Made by a program: the position numbers and the translations under genes. From NCBI GenBank assembly GCA_051294375.1, contig CM119264.1, forward strand, positions 22,324,709 to 22,388,708: a stretch of 64,000 nt of DNA, read 5' to 3'. The notes beneath the pieces were generated by a model. It did no database searches. It was not told the DNA's origin and worked only from the letters and a program-made list of their open reading frames with translations. Each line of letters opens with the position of its first letter. Position 1 is the stretch's first letter. Source of the DNA: Paraspadella gotoi (lineage: Eukaryota > Chaetognatha). This document shows positions 13,239-25,700 of this stretch, one piece after another.

Positions 13239-15403
13239 CTTTTCTCTCGGCTATAAGACTCTCTATCTCTCACATTAAGATCAGCAGCGTGAGATTAGTT
13301 CTTTTTTTTTTTTCCTGTCTCCCGTTGTAGTAAAGTCTGGAAGCGACGATCGCCACCGTTTTTGATCCGACTATCTTCACTGGATCGCCGTGAGTGCGTG
13401 AATTGCTTCTCGTCAGACTGAGGGTCAAAACAAATCCGTCAATGAGACTTTAGAAGAGGATTTTAAGCGAATGGTGCGACGTGACAGGGTAGACGAAAGG
13501 CGGGAGACAGTTCAGGTTCTAAATTCAGTGCTAACGTAGGTTAAAATGACAAAAATGGGTTAAGTGGTTTGTAGTAAAAGCAAAAACCATCGCTAGTGGA
13601 ATAGGGTGACAAAAGTTGTTCTCTCGTGACGAAATAAGGATAACTTCAGGGAATAGAAAAACAAAAAACGGGTGATCGTTCGCCGAAAATTCAATGTATT
13701 GCCCGATCGTTCAATCAGGCGCTTTTAAACTGAGTCTACAGGCGAGAACGATCGCCGTCAGAAAAAGTCGTGGGTTAGCCTGGCGAATCGTCCGTGGGCA
13801 ACAGAGTTGTTAGCGAGGAGCTTGTAATTGAGAGTGGGAGGGAAAACGACGCGGCGGAGGCATAGGCGAAGTGAAAAGGGAGTGAGATACTTAAAAAAAA
13901 ATAATAGTGTCAAAAAATGTAAAATCAAATTGAGAGTCGCAATCGGTTAAGAGGCAGATTTAGTGACTGACGGTGATATAAATTATTGTCAAAATTAGGT
14001 TTTCTTCATAGTTTATACCTCATGCCTCGCGAGCGCCCCGATAGCCTAAGGTTTCAAAAGCCGAAGAGAGGTTTTTTTCGTCGATAAACAAATGCCTGGC
14101 GCGGCAGGGCGGCGGGGCCGTAGGGCGACTTGGCGGGGTGGCGGACCGGCGGACCGGCGGAACGGGGCGGCGTTGTTTGTTTAGGCTAACCTCGGTTTTT
14201 AATTTTCCCTGCGATGACCTCTCGCCTTCCGACTCCCTTCCAATTTTCCCACCCTTCTTTCGCTACCGGAGGAGGCGACTCCAGTGAGGCATTTCTAAAC
14301 TACCCAGCCCTCATCCGCCTTTTACCCCCCCTCCCCTTCCCCCCCCCCAAAGCGTCGTTGCGAGAAGTAGCGATTTTTTTTTATTTGAGGAATGGGGTCG
14401 GGTTTGAGTTATATAGAAATTCTAAATATAAATTGGGTAAATTTGGTAAATACTTTATCGAACATTGATTTACGTAGACAGAGAGTTGAAAAGACCGTAA
14501 TTACCCGTGTTAAAATAATCAAAAAGAAATTAACTTTTAATGAAAACAACTTCGAATTTGAAAAATCCGTTGAATATTACAATAATATTAAACATTAATC
14601 GCGAAATCTTCTGTCGCAGGTGACGTCGCGGACTCTCGGCCTCTCGTGCATCCTCCACGTCCTCAACGATCGAGAGGGCAACGTCGACTTGAACGTTCGC
14701 GCCTACGAGACGAGATCATCGCCACACAGATCTTTCGAAGAGCGCGTGCGGAACGTGACGTGGGACCGGGTGAGTTTGGCGGACGGTGGTGTTATCTTGG
14801 ATTGAAGAGGGCGTCAAATTCGACCCGAAGTCACAACAAAAGCTCAACCGTGACAGGATTGAATTTAAATTTTTTTTTTCCCTCAGGACTGCATTTACCC
14901 AGCCCAACTTTTGGCCGAGATGATTAACAGTCAATCGGTGTTGGTCAGTTCCGATGTCTCGCTGTCAATACTCAAGGTGGCTACCGTGGAGTACGAAGAT
15001 CCCAACAAAAAACAAATGATAACCACGCGGTAAATCAACTGCATTGAAAATTATGATATTCGAAAACGGAGGTAAATAAAAAATAATATGTTTTTGTGAA
15101 TCATTCAGGAATCCTTTCTCGACAAAACCAAAAAAGATTCGACTTCCTCATCATAAAAGAAACTCCGCAAATTGTCCCACCTTTCTTCAATTGAACGGAA
15201 GCCGCACAAATCTGCTCATTCAATTTTTAACCGGTTCCATTTTGTGGATTCTTTTCACAGTGCTGCATACAGACTCTTATATCAAACATACCCTGGTATC
15301 CTACTCAGACATATCTTTCCCAACGAAGAAGTCGTCGAAATGTATGACATTAGCCACACAAAACAGGATATATAAAAAGCGAAAAAAAGAGATAAAGTCG
15401 TGA
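8495..15403 (+). CDS. RECK: RECK-like membrane-anchored protein, 3' half of gene (partial)
   Basis: RECK is a cell-surface regulator of metalloproteases and a Wnt7 co-receptor in vertebrates. Seven exons: 8495-8575, 8751-8871, 10687-10800, 11381-11523, 14620-14769, 14887-15029, 15109-15403 (stop 15401-15403). The second and third encode the cysteine-rich block (CSLECRC, NWSCQRLAC, GGCICFIGQYVC) that precedes the Kazal motifs in vertebrate RECK. The fourth to sixth match the conserved C-terminal domain (IVLFIGFSREEE, WRQKLQRLLDQQ, YPAQLLAEMINS). Splice phases agree from 8751 to the stop; the 8495-8575 exon ends in phase 2 but its successor reads in phase 0, so one base may be missing. The N-terminal cysteine knots are not in the window and no Kazal exon is seen between 10800 and 11381. 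The last exon has a hydrophobic segment (LLIQFLTGSILWILFTVLH) followed by a basic tail of about 40 residues. Orthology rests on remembered human sequence. Confidence 0.8.
8581..8681. repeat. (GA)n microsatellite in RECK-like intron
   Basis: GA tract between the 8495-8575 and 8751-8871 exons. Confidence 0.95.
9366..9371 (-). terminator. Poly(A) signal of the nested cysteine-rich gene
   Basis: AATAAA on the minus strand, 38 bp past the stop codon. Confidence 0.6.
9409..10394 (-). CDS. Small secreted cysteine-rich protein, nested antisense in a RECK-like intron
   Basis: A complete four-exon gene on the strand opposite RECK, wholly inside the 8872-10686 intron. Exons on the minus strand: 10378-10394 (start codon), 9835-9927, 9543-9686, 9409-9463 (stop 9409-9411). 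Each junction is GT-AG, all introns are phase 2, and the frame stays open, giving 102 residues. It starts with a textbook signal peptide (MFKLLGIIVLSLTVVALASG). The mature part has 10 cysteines spaced C-x-C-x6-C-x9-C-x10-C-x15-C-x8-C-x17-C-x3-C-x-C, and ends near CFQTCNCK, loosely like the end of ShK-type domains. A CTATAAAAG box lies about 57 bp upstream of the ATG and AATAAA lies at 9366-9371. The family is not recognised; it could be a secreted defence, venom-like or signalling peptide, but the sequence does not decide. The gene structure is strongly supported, the function unknown. Confidence 0.82.
10451..10459 (-). promoter_or_regulatory. TATA box of the nested cysteine-rich gene
   Basis: Minus strand reads CTATAAAAG, 57-65 bp before the start codon at 10394. 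This would place transcription start near 10425 and a 5' UTR of about 30 nt. Confidence 0.6.
10953..10999. repeat. (TC)n microsatellite
   Basis: Uninterrupted CT dinucleotides in a RECK-like intron. Confidence 0.95.
11541..11632. repeat. (GA)n microsatellite
   Basis: GA tract starting 18 bp after the 11381-11523 exon. Confidence 0.95.
11717..12329. mobile_element. hAT-type MITE with 8-bp target duplication
   Basis: A 613-bp non-autonomous element. Terminal inverted repeats are TAGGGTGATGTGAAA (left) and the complement of TAGAGTGATGTGAAA (right). It is flanked by a perfect 8-bp direct repeat CTATGCAC at 11709-11716 and 12330-12337, the target-site length typical of hAT transposons. The interior is itself roughly palindromic: about 11905-11980 against 12055-12140. 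No transposase is encoded. It sits in the large 11524-14619 intron of the RECK-like gene. The interior resembles the elements at 60347-60714 and 19560-20150. Confidence 0.85.
12975..13058. repeat. (GA)n microsatellite
   Basis: GA tract in the large RECK-like intron; a complementary (TC)n tract follows at 13172-13238. Confidence 0.95.
13172..13238. repeat. (TC)n microsatellite
   Basis: CT tract 110 bp after the GA tract at 12975-13058; the pair could form a purine/pyrimidine foldback. Confidence 0.95.
13240..14619. other. RECK-like intron, no gene seen
   Basis: Mixed composition, with a G/C-rich run of CGGCGG-type motifs at 14095-14180. No supported exon. Confidence 0.6.
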
Positions 15404-15600
15404 AGGACGTATAGAATAATTGTTTTAAACGGGCAGCGAGAGAAAACTTGAAAAGACAGATAAACGATAAACAGATTTAAAAAAGACATTTATGGCTCGT
15501 ATGAAGTATTTTAAAATGTATAAAAATAAGAATAGGTAGACAAGATATAAACATTTTATACTAAAACTGTTCAACATTCAAGTTTTTTCTACTGTCCGCG

Positions 15601-15610
15601 AATAAATAAA
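15601..15610 (+). terminator. Poly(A) signals of the RECK-like gene
   Basis: Overlapping AATAAATAAA about 200 bp past the stop codon. Confidence 0.6.
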
Positions 15611-16648
15611 GTTAAATTTTTTTTCGGGCTTGGAAAGGCTTTTTAAAAGTTATTGAAGGCTGACAGTTGTGCTACATTGATGTTGATGTGCTAAATTGTT
15701 ACTGAATTGCATTATTTTATTCGGGAATGTTACATATTGATTTAGTGGTTGCATTCACGCGTTTATGTCCTTAAGATCATCTCTGCCATTTTAATAATGC
15801 TAGCAGCAATTATGAAATATAAATATATTTATCACATCTTGATTATAGTTTAAAGGATAAATTTTGGCTTAAATTTTTATTCTAATAAAATTCATTAAAT
15901 AAATATTGAAATATACTAAATTGCTGCTAGACAACACTGATCAAATCATTTGGCATTTTTAATGATTTATCGTTCATAAAAATGTACACCTTTGTTAAAT
16001 AAAGTTGCTTATCTAATTACAGTGGTTTCAATAAGCGTACAAAGCTAACAAAGCTAGACTAAAAGACATTTAACGAATATCTATGTATCTAGATATACCA
16101 ATCCCAGAATGAATTTGTTTTGTTGTTTTGTTTTGTTTTTAAAATGACAATTCTTCAAATACTTGGTTATAATTTATTTCGTATCCACATGAGGACAATA
16201 CAATTGTTTTTTCAGTTGAGGTGTTAAGTAATAACAAATGGGTTAACTCTAAGTTTTTACACGATCAGACATCCTTGCTTGAGACTTGAATAATGGCAGA
16301 TTGACATCGGACATTTTGGAAGAATTGACTGTGTTTGCAACTGTCCCGGAAGAAACACAGAATTTTCCAGGAATGTCTTCAGTCGACAGTCTAGCTTTAT
16401 TTCTTTCTAAGTTTAGTGTCATACTGAAATGACGTGTCAATTTTTGTGAAATCAGTTCTTGCTACACATATGAGTTGAGGCGGCGTATAGATATCACAGA
16501 CTTGGTTTTCTTTGAAGTTCAGGACGACCTGGATAATAAAATAAAGCAGTTTATAGGAAGCTATAAATTTGACATAATGAGTGTAAAATATAATTAGCCT
16601 GTCGCCACACTCTTGAAAAATCAATGCTTCAAGCTTGCCTTTGAAGAT
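15611..16648. other. Convergent intergenic region
   Basis: AT-rich DNA between the 3' ends of the RECK-like (+) and repeat-protein (-) genes. No gene seen; the right part is probably 3' UTR of the minus-strand gene, with AATAAA on that strand near 16171. Confidence 0.5.
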
Positions 16649-16713
16649 TCATTCCTCATCATCGTTATCTTCAAATATTGGTGGAAACCAGTTTAGGACA
16701 CGTTTGATGTAAC
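16649..16713 (-). CDS. Alternative terminal exon B (acidic)
   Basis: Acceptor TTGTTTTAG then 65 nt to a TGA at 16649-16651, also in frame with the donor at 17256. It encodes [20 protein letters not shown]. Confidence 0.6.
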
Positions 16714-19700
16714 CTAAAACAATATGTTTTTGATTGTCTAATTAGCCAAAATATCAAATTAAGATACATAAATTTTTTAGCCTATTTAATCTACAGAAAT
16801 AACATAGATATTTTAATAACGTTTCAAATTTTAGAAGCGAGTTATATATAGTAATTCAATTCAGCAAGTGAAAAAGTCAGAAAATTGCCAGGATTTTTTT
16901 CTAGATCAAAGGCAAGTGTGCCCCTTCTAAAGTTTATGTTACAAGTAATGTAGTAATGTAATCGGTTGCTTCATGATGTTAAAGGAAAGAATATGTTAGT
17001 AATATGGATTATGTGATCACAATAAAAAAAACTGAAAGTAAAACTAAACCACAAATTAAATAGGAACCTTTCAAACACACATTATAGCATCTTTGCTAGT
17101 TTCCACATAGGATTGTTTTCGGACAAGATCCAGCCCTTCTTCAATCGTTTGCGAATTCTTTCTTTAATTTTTGGAGGAACTGTACCAAATAAGTAGTTAA
17201 TAAATTTTCAGTTTAGCAACGACTTCAGTTTGAATTATTTAATTTTGCAACTAACCATCTTTTTCTTCATTGTCTGGAGTACCATCATTGTCATCATCAT
17301 GGTCTAAAAAATCAAATAATTACCAAGTTTATTATGTATCAAGGTTTATAGTCCTTTAACAGTTATTAGGACTATTAGGACTACACAATAATACAGGCAT
17401 AGCATTTGAAAAGCAAATGTTTTAATAAATATATTGTACGTAAAATAATAAATAGAAAAAATATCTAACCACGTAATAAATTGGACTGTCCAGTAGTTTA
17501 TTTAATCTCTTGTCAATTCCCCTAATTCATTCGACCAGTAAAACTGTAATCTCACCCAAACACTACTCCCCCTAAAATTCTACTTTCAAGACATTAGTAA
17601 AAAATCAGTAATAATTTAACAAAAACTTTAGCCATGAATGTAAAATAAGGCAAATAGGGAAAAAAGGAAAAAGAATTTATTAAATGTAACTTTAAACTCC
17701 TACTCAAAAAAATTATACTTGTTTCTATCGACTTGTTTTTTTATCGCGTTATCAATCATAAATCACCTTTCCAATCGGGTACACCATCGTTGTCATCATC
17801 ATCATCTAAATAGTAAATTGAAATTTACTAATTAGTGAGAACTAAATTTCATTTTTGAAGCCAATTTTCTATTTTTTACCTTCATCATCAGCGATTCCAT
17901 CACGATCGGTGTCTTTTTCTAGAAGGAAAGATAATCGGTAGAACACCGTTCACAGTATAATTATTTAGACTTTGTAAATACCTTCAGAATCTGTGATACC
18001 ATCACCATCATCATCTTTGTCTAAAAAAGAAAGAAGAACATATAAACAAAGAGAATTTAATGTGTCAACCAATTTTATGTATACATTTACCCAATTTGTC
18101 AGGAATTCCATCGTTGTCATCGTCATCATCTACAGTGGAGTAAACTTGTGTAAACTTACAAAATCTTATTAACTACTCAACATATTGAACTTTTAACTAA
18201 CCTAGTATATTAGGAATACCATCATCATCACTATCGATTTCTAAAAAAAATTTTGAAAATGTTTATTCAAATCACGCTTCAAATTATTATATCATATCAT
18301 TATCATGTCTTTCCAAATAAAACCTGCGATGTCAGGAATTCCATCACCATCGTCATCATCGTCTGAAAAAAAAACATTAAGAACAGATTTCATCTGTTGA
18401 CATTCAAGCGTAAGACATTTATTCACATAACTACAATATTATGAAGCTATTAAGTGTTAGTTGCTTTCTCTAATTCATCCACAAGAGGTTTTTTAAAAAT
18501 TAACTTTGAAAAGAGACCAACGTACATATCACATCCCCGTGGTATTGTTGTTTATTCTTATCTTTAAAAGGTAGAAATAATCATATTCAATGAAAATATC
18601 ATGAAGAACGCGTAAATAAAACTGGCATTGGATTGGCAAGTTTTCAATAGTTAATAGATAGTCTTTTCAGGAGCAAACGTACCTCTCCAATCCGGAACTC
18701 CGTCATTGTCATCATCATCATCTGGAGGAAATAAAAAAAAAATAAGTCCAAAATATCTTTGCTAACGATTGTTTTAATAATTTTTTTAATACCTTGATCA
18801 TCGGGAATTCCGTCACCATCAGAGTCAAGTTCTGTTTAAAAATTATTTTCAAAGATTGAGAAACAAAGAAACCAGTGACTGTGCCAATACATGTAAATCA
18901 CTTTCAAAGGCTTAAACTGAACTGTTACTGCAGCACCAATAAAATTTTTATTTTTGCAAAAATATTTGATAAATCAAAACAATATTATTTTTGTTTTAAA
19001 TATATGATAATATGATTAAAATGCTTTGATCAAGAAATATAATAAGAAAAAGAATAAATTAACAAAGAATAAGAAAAAATACTTGTGAAAAAATATAAAA
19101 TTTTTTTTTAAATATTTAAGATAAAAAAAATTTAAAAAAAAATTGTTATTTTGTTGAAGAGCAGGTGCAAGTGAAGATGTAGTGGGTGCAGATAAAGTTT
19201 ATTTTGAATGTTTCTTGGTCTCACAAAAAGGTTTTTTCTTTGGAGAGCCCTCTAATAAAAAACACAAAGAAAATTTAATGAGACTGTTTTTTGGTTTCAA
19301 AAAAAATATTAAAACTTTTGGTAGATATATTTAAACTAAATTTAATTGCTATTTTTGTTTTTAAAAATGCTCTTTTGTTTGTACAGCTACCTGGTTTATT
19401 AAGACTAAACATATAAAATTTTACTATTTTGTAAAAAGCAATGCAAGTGAAGATCTAATGGGTGCAGACAGAAGAGAAAATTTATATAGAAAGTAAAAGG
19501 AAAATGTTCATAGTCTACTATGAAATTAAATTCAATAGGGGCGAGGGTTCAAAACTTAAGTCTTGAAGTTTACTTCTAGGTAAAAAAATAATTTTTAAAA
19601 AAAGTTCGATTTTTATGCTTTTATTGTTGCCTTTTTAAAATTACAATATTACTATATAATGATAAAATTTTTTTAATCAATCTTAACTTTTTTTGATGGA

Positions 19701-22700
19701 TTCTGATAGAGCATAAAAAGTTAAATAAAAAATTTAACTACAACTTTCAAAAATATTTAGGTTTTCTTGGTCAAAATTAAGAAAAAGTAATAAAATAATC
19801 GAAAAATGATGATGATGATGATTATAAATAGTTTTTCATATTTTTCTCACACTTATGATCAAAATATTGAAAAAAGAATTATACTTTGTGTAGACAACTT
19901 TTTGCAAGCTACCTGAATCTGATCTTAAAATAAAAAAAATCCGAAAAAAAATTTTAGCCTTTCCTATTTCTAAATAAAATATTAAAAATTAATATATGGA
20001 GTATGGAGTAATATTAAAAAATTTTATCTATTCAATTTTTTTAAAAAATGTTTTAAATTTTCGTTTGAGCAGGTGCTTAATTCAAATTTCTTAACCACCT
20101 TACTGAGTAGTTTCCCCCTAGTCGGAAGGAAAAGTTATATATACGGAAAAATTTTTTTTTTAAAAATGTACAATTTCAAGTGATTTACAAAAATAGGACT
20201 AATGACGTAGACTAGTGGAGTACCTTTAGTGTCTTTAATTCCATCTCCATCATCATCCAAATCTGCATGTAAGTTGACAATGATTGAAAAAGTTTAAAAC
20301 AAAATAAATCCATTATAAACAAAAGTAACTCGCCTCTCGCATCAGGAATGCCATCGTTATCATCGTCATCGTCTGAGAGTAAAAAGAAAAAGTGAGATTT
20401 TGTCTTAACTAGGGACAATTCTTTCATGACTCACCATTTTGAGGTCTGATGCATGCAAGACTATGTCTACAGTTAACTTATGCTTGACCTGAACAAATTT
20501 TATTGAAAAACTTATGTCTTAAAAATTATTTTAATGGCAAACTTAGGTATAATTTATTTCTTCTACCACGTATTTTGACTACCTAATTTTTAAATCTATC
20601 AGCATTGATTTTTAAAATCCATTCTATCAGATGAAATAATCATATTCAAATGCTTTCAATTTGATTTTCTATGATTCTTACCTCGAGAATCTGGTATACC
20701 ATCGCCATCAGAGTCGAAAACTATAGAAAATCAAAATTTGTACATGTCAATATACAATTTTATACATATAATCCCATTACAAAGAAATATCATAAAAACT
20801 TACTGTCTTGGTCATCTGATATACCATCGCCATCATCATCCATATCTAAAAACGAAACAAAATTTTTAAAAATTTTATCATTAATTCAATAAAAACGTAT
20901 ATTAAACCATAAATGTACCTTCAGAGTCGATAATTCCATCATTATCATCATCGTCATCAATATGGTCTGGAACTCCATCACCATCAGAATCCACTGTACA
21001 AATGTTTTAAATGATTAGCATTTACATATACAATTTTTTCACCTGATTTACCTTCAAGATAATCTGGAATACCATCGTTGTCATCATCGTCATCCTTTGC
21101 ATCAGGAACGCCATCATTATCATCATCGTCATCAAGATAATCGGGTTTACCATCTCCGTCAGTATCAGCTATATCATAAATATTAAATGGAGTATAAAAT
21201 TACTAATGATTTCCATTTTTTATAAAGAACTTATACCCTCAAGATGATCTGGGATTCCGTCACCATCTTGATCATGATCTATGTGGTCGGGAATTCCGTC
21301 ATTATCATCATCATCATCCAGGTAATCAGGAATTCCATCCCTATCGTCATCCCCTTTATATTGAAAAAAATTAGTTGACATTTCCTTCAATAAAAAAAAA
21401 CGCTTTTAACCGATGAACATGCAAGTAACAAATTATGTAAAAAGCAAATACAGCCGTTTATATTGCTAAGGTTAAGTTAAAAAGTGCCATTTTAAAAAAC
21501 AATAAATTTGAAAGAATTTCTATAAAAAAAAGAGAATGGAAGCATAAATCTGGATGCTGAAAAAAATGGGAAAGAAAGCTTGATAACAATGTGTGCAGAA
21601 TTAGATATTTAGAAAGGGCTTATGGTTCTGTAACTCGGATGCTTATACAGTAGACCAGAGGCCCTGGTTATGAGTCCCGGCATAACGCCTACTTTTTCAC
21701 TTGCTGAGTAAAAAAAATCTAACATTCTATAAACAAATATTTCAAAATTAATTTTTATTTTTTAGTGTTTCCTTTCTTTAAAATAAATGTCATATACTGA
21801 CCCTCTTGATCATCTGGAATACCATCACCATCGTCATCGTCATCGAGATGGTCGGGAACTCCATCATTGTCATCATCATTGTCCAGATGATCCGGAACGC
21901 CGTCTCCATCATCATCTCCTAAAGTTTTGTTGCATTTAATAATACAATATAGCTGAGGTTTATTCATAACTTAATTACCTTCATCATTGTCAGGAATACC
22001 ATCCCCATCATCATCGTTATCTAAATGATCTGGAATTCCATCATTGTCGTCGTCATTATCCAAATGATCTGGGACCCCATCACCATCATCATCCCCTTTT
22101 AAAGAAAAAAATTTAAATTAGAAATAAATTTAGTAAAATTTTACTTGTTACCATGTGAATAAGTTAATCACCTTCTTCATGATCTGGAATTCCATCACCA
22201 TCATCATCATTATCAAGATGATCTGGAATGCCATCGTTATCATCATCGTTGTCCAAATGATCGGGAACACCATCCCCATCATCATCTCCTACAAATGTAT
22301 TTTTATTGAGTTTTGATATTTTTCAGGGTATTAAATTTAAACTAACCTTCTTGATCGTCAGGAATTCCATCCCCATCATCGTCATTATCCAGATGGTCTG
22401 GAATACCATCATTATCATCATCTTTATCAAGATAGTCTGGGATTCCATCACCATCATCATCTTCTAAAAACGGAAAAAGTTGTGGCTTTAATGATGAGTC
22501 GATACCAAACAACCAAATGTAGAAGGTTTCCGTGCATATAATAACATGACTTACCTTCCTGATCATCCGGAATGCCATCTCCGTCATCATCATTATCTAA
22601 GTGATCTGGAATGCCATCATTATCATCATCATTATCTAAATGATCAGGTACTCCATCGCCATCATCGTCGCCTCAAATCGAAAAAAAAACTTATTTACTT

Positions 22701-25700
22701 CAGTTCATTCGTACAAAAGTATTTCTCAGTTCACCTTCGTCATCGTCAGGTATACCGTCTCCATCGTCGTCATCATCAAGTTGATCTGGTATTCCATCAC
22801 CGTCAGAATCTAAATCTGGGAAAATTTCATTAGTAAAATTTATATCAAAATTTAGGTAGTAAAGTTCACTGCAATTTCTATGATTATGTATCTAATTCTA
22901 GACAGCACTATTCTCTATACTACATGTCAGTGCTTATCCCCAGAAATACAGTGAAATAAAATTTTCTTGATTATTTTTTTAAGAACAAGATGAATATTTA
23001 TGATTGATATTTATATTAATAAACATTAGAGGTAGCAGATAATTTACCCTCTTGATCATCTGGAATTCCATCTCCATCATCATCTTTATCAAGATGATCG
23101 GGAATTCCATCATTGTCATCATCATCATCCAAATGATCAGGAATACCATCTCCATCATCATCCCCTATTGTGAATATTAATGAGTTGGAACTTGGAACTA
23201 AAAGATGAAATGTAAAATATTAATATTAAAAAATTATACCTTCTTGGTCATCTGGGATTCCATCTCCATCGTCATCTTTATCAAGATGGTCCGGGATGCC
23301 ATCACCATCATCATCATTATCTAAATGATCGGGAATTCCATCTCCGTCATCATCTCCTGAATATTTTAAATTAAAAATTGTAAAATTTCTTTTGGAAACT
23401 GAAAAAAAGATAGAAAATTTAAAATGATTGAAAAATAACATACATATTTACTCATACTAAGATTATTTAATGATATTAATCCTTTTTTAGATTTATAATT
23501 GAACAAGTTAACATTATTTTAACAATAAAATAATAATAATAATTTTTCACTGAGCTCATTTGAGGAGAAAATATTTAAAGTTAAATAATTTACTTAAGCT
23601 CTTTTAATAATATATTAAAATTTCTGAAGTTATGTATTTTTCAAAATCTAGGTTTGCTAAAAAACCATATTGTTTTGGACTTCTCCTTTTTTTTTCTTTT
23701 GATTCTAATCTAAAAAAATTTTCAGTACCTTCATGTTCATCTGGAATGCCATCGCCATCATCATCGTTATCTAAATGATCTGGAATTCCATCGTTGTCAT
23801 CGTCATTATCCAAATGATCTGGGACCCCATCACCATCATCGTCTCCTGAAAAAAAATAAAGAATAACTATTGTACTACAAAAACACATTGTTGCTAAAAC
23901 TTGTTATAGAGTTTATCTGGAGACACTCAATTTAAACGCAATTGAAATCCTAGGATCATTTAGACATTTCCACCTAAACACAATATAGCTGTTAAACTTA
24001 ATATATCACCTTCTTGATCATCAGGAATACCATCCCCATCATCGTCATTGTCCAAATGATCTGGAATTCCATCGTTGTCATCGTCATTATCCAAATGATC
24101 AGGTACACCATCTCCGTCATCATCCCCTAGAATTTTTTCAAAAATATGTTGAAGTTTTTACGTAGAAAAAACTTATCTTTAACGTTGATTACCTTCTTGA
24201 TCATCTGGTATACCATCTCCATCATCATCATTATCCAGATGATCAGGAATTCCATCATTATCGTCATCATTATCGAGATGGTCAGGAACACCATCACCGT
24301 CATCATCACCTAAAAATTGGCAATGTCTTGTAACGATAATTATCAAATAAATAATACAAAAAACTTTCTTCTCAAAATTAGCGAATTTTAAATATCTGAA
24401 CCCAAATGAACATTGGAACATTTCAGCAAAATATTATAATAAATTTAGAAAATAAAACAGTTTACCTTCATCTGCATCGGGAATGCCATCGCCATCATCA
24501 TCTTGGTCTTGATCATCCGGAATGCCATCTCCATCATCGTCATTGTCCAGATGATTAGGGATTCCGTCTCCATCATCATCCTCTACCATAAATTTTTTTA
24601 AAGCTCATATAATTTTTTAAAAAATTAATGTTTGAACTTTCCATTCTGTGGCTTGCACTGACATTTTTAAATTCTAAAAGCATGCAACAAAAAAGCAAAA
24701 CTATGTAAAGTGTTACAGCCTTACAGGTATTTACCTTGATCATCTGGAATTCCATCTCCATCATCATCATTGTCTGAAACCAAATAAATATTCATGAATA
24801 TGATTATGAAAGCTTACTTAAATAGAGTGAAGTACTAAGTTAATGGCCATTGTTAAAAATTAAAAAGGGTTCTATTGCAAAATCAATCTTTTTGGCATGT
24901 CAGAATAAGGTTACTGTATGAAATTTTAAATCTGAATAATATTTATAATAATTTTTTTGAGGAAAATATTTATACTAGTCTGATAAATGCCATTTTATCA
25001 CCATGTGCTTATAATTTGTTATTTAGACTGTTAGTCAAAGTATAATAAAATTTGCTTCACTCATGAGTACTCAATAATGTTGCAGATATAAGTAATAGCC
25101 GAATTACTAAATACGTAGTAATCATGGTCACCATTTAAAATCTCTCCTTGTAATGACATTTCTTTAACTGAAAGATTGTTATGAGTTGAAGATGATTCAT
25201 CCATAAGAAAGAAAATGATAAAAAAGGAAAGTAAGAAATTACCAGCTCTTTGTCAGTTACTGCTTTTTGTTACTATCACATAATATGACCAATAAAAATG
25301 CTAAATGGTCCAGCCTATAGTCACAAATTAACCATGCCTTTTAATCAGGTTCGACAAAGAACAGTTAGGTTAACGATTATTGATACCTAATAAGAATGTT
25401 GATAAAAGTCTATTGTAGCAAAGCAGCATTTCATTTAGTTGTTATTGACTATTGGGATTCAAAGTTACATGCATATTACCAATTGTTAATTTGGCCATCT
25501 TCAATACTTCGTATCGTAAGTTTGCAATTTCAACCGAAAAAGCATTTATTATATCATTTTTCAGCTCTAGAAGATCGTCGGTATTAACAATTCCATTATC
25601 TGAATGATCAAAATCCTCCAAAACCTGAAATAGTTTGAAAAGTGGCTCTAAACCAAGTATAAAATTTAATTTTATGCTTTGTCCACAAAATCACCTTTTT

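Noticed and set aside
22546-22833. Plus-strand His/Tyr/Arg-rich frame across the repeat exons
   Set aside because: It is the antisense shadow of the Asp-rich exons (GAT/GAC read backwards as ATC/GTC and CATCAT).
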